A stretch of 32,835 bases of DNA, taken from contig JAVBXK010000029.1 of assembly GCA_030824555.1 (NCBI GenBank), positions 1 to 32,835 of the forward strand. The letters run 5' to 3'. Under the pieces are notes generated by a model, which was not told the DNA's origin, did not search any database, and worked only from the letters and a program-made list of their open reading frames with translations. Position numbers and translations under genes: made by a program. This document shows positions 32,570-32,835 of this stretch, piece by piece. Within the stretch, counting starts at the first letter, position 1. Each line of letters opens with the position of its first letter. The DNA is from a bacterium (lineage in GTDB: Bacteria; Pseudomonadota; Gammaproteobacteria; Burkholderiales; Burkholderiaceae_C).

Positions 32570-32835
32570 ATGCAAGCCTTCTCCCAACACCTTCTGGCCG
32601 CGGCACTGACCGCGGCTTTTTCTTGTGCACCGCTGGCGCAGGCCGCGCCCACTGCATCGGCCCACCCCGGCAGCTTTGCCATGGTGGCGCACCTGGCGGT
32701 GGACGGTGTGGCCGAAATCGTGGCCGCCACGCCCGACGGGCAAACCCTGCTGTACACCAGCGCCGACGCAGGCGTGCTGGGCGTGGTGGACATCACCCAC
32801 CCGGCCCAGCCCGTGCTGTTGCCACGGGTGGACGT
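32570..32835 (+). CDS. Exported protein, N-terminal part only (runs off the window)
   Basis: ATG at 32570; 88 complete codons before the window ends. A signal peptide (MQAFSQHLLAAALTAAFSCA, cleavage after LAQA) is followed by AMVAHLAVDGVAEIVAATPDG, LLYTSADAGVLGVVDITHPAQPVLL. This is the opening blade of a beta-propeller type protein resembling the phytase-like esterase or choice-of-anchor I families, in which VAEIVAATPDG and VVDITHPAQP are typical. Which family it is needs the rest of the gene. It follows the PhoX-like gene but has its own upstream region. Confidence 0.7.
   Translation, partial: MQAFSQHLLAAALTAAFSCAPLAQAAPTASAHPGSFAMVAHLAVDGVAEIVAATPDGQTLLYTSADAGVLGVVDITHPAQPVLLPRVD

Noticed and set aside
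1-32835. CRISPR arrays, insertion sequences, tRNA or rRNA genes, prophage genes
   Set aside because: Looked for regularly spaced direct repeats, transposase motifs, cloverleaf-like segments and phage structural genes; none seen. The five 30-bp elements are dispersed, not arrayed.

Overview
The window is gene-dense, GC-rich chromosomal DNA most consistent with a betaproteobacterium of the order Burkholderiales, probably the family Comamonadaceae. The grounds are the order polA, DUF2782 protein, thrB, BPSS1780-type membrane protein, the codon use, and a hairpin-prone intergenic repeat of a type I recall from comamonads. The family assignment is inference; no rRNA or tRNA gene is present to settle it.

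Layout, left to right. (1) 42-911: an SseA-type sulfurtransferase. (2) 969-3192 (minus): a ZIP metal transporter, a small disrupted ORF and an EamA/DMT permease with a very His-rich tail. (3) 3351-4247: a Tat-exported dienelactone hydrolase family protein. (4) 4371-11203 (minus): a tightly packed signalling operon, read as TonB-dependent receptor, YfiR-like periplasmic protein, CHASE8 hybrid histidine kinase with two receiver domains and an Hpt domain, and a REC-GGEEF diguanylate cyclase. It looks like a trans-envelope relay from an outer-membrane ligand to c-di-GMP. A chemoreceptor (11372-12937) is divergent from it.

(5) 13100-18310: polA (minus), and on plus a DUF2782-like protein, thrB and a BPSS1780-like membrane protein. 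(6) 18367-20478: a FecR-domain protein and two coupled lipoproteins, the second FlgO-like. (7) 20581-21294: a YebC/PmpR family regulator. (8) 21376-24354 (minus): an arsenate cluster of ArsJ-associated GAPDH, arsJ and arsC behind a promoter overlapped by a perfect 22-bp palindrome. No arsR is in the window.

(9) 24480-27048: a patchy accessory stretch with a HiPIP, a spermidine-synthase-like protein, two small coupled ORFs (the second a ribbon-helix-helix protein) and a broken cation diffusion facilitator. (10) 27049-30165 (minus): an ECF sigma factor, a DUF318/ArsP-type permease, an atypical metallo-beta-lactamase-fold protein and a small CXXC thioredoxin-like protein. (11) 30315-32261: a Tat-exported PhoX/DUF839 lipoprotein. 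(12) 32570 to the window end: the start of an exported protein.

Beyond the genes, five copies of a 30-bp element (ATAGCTG, exactly 16 nt, AAGCGCT, with variants) are scattered through the window, one of them inside the polA coding sequence. No CRISPR array, insertion sequence, prophage or RNA gene was seen.
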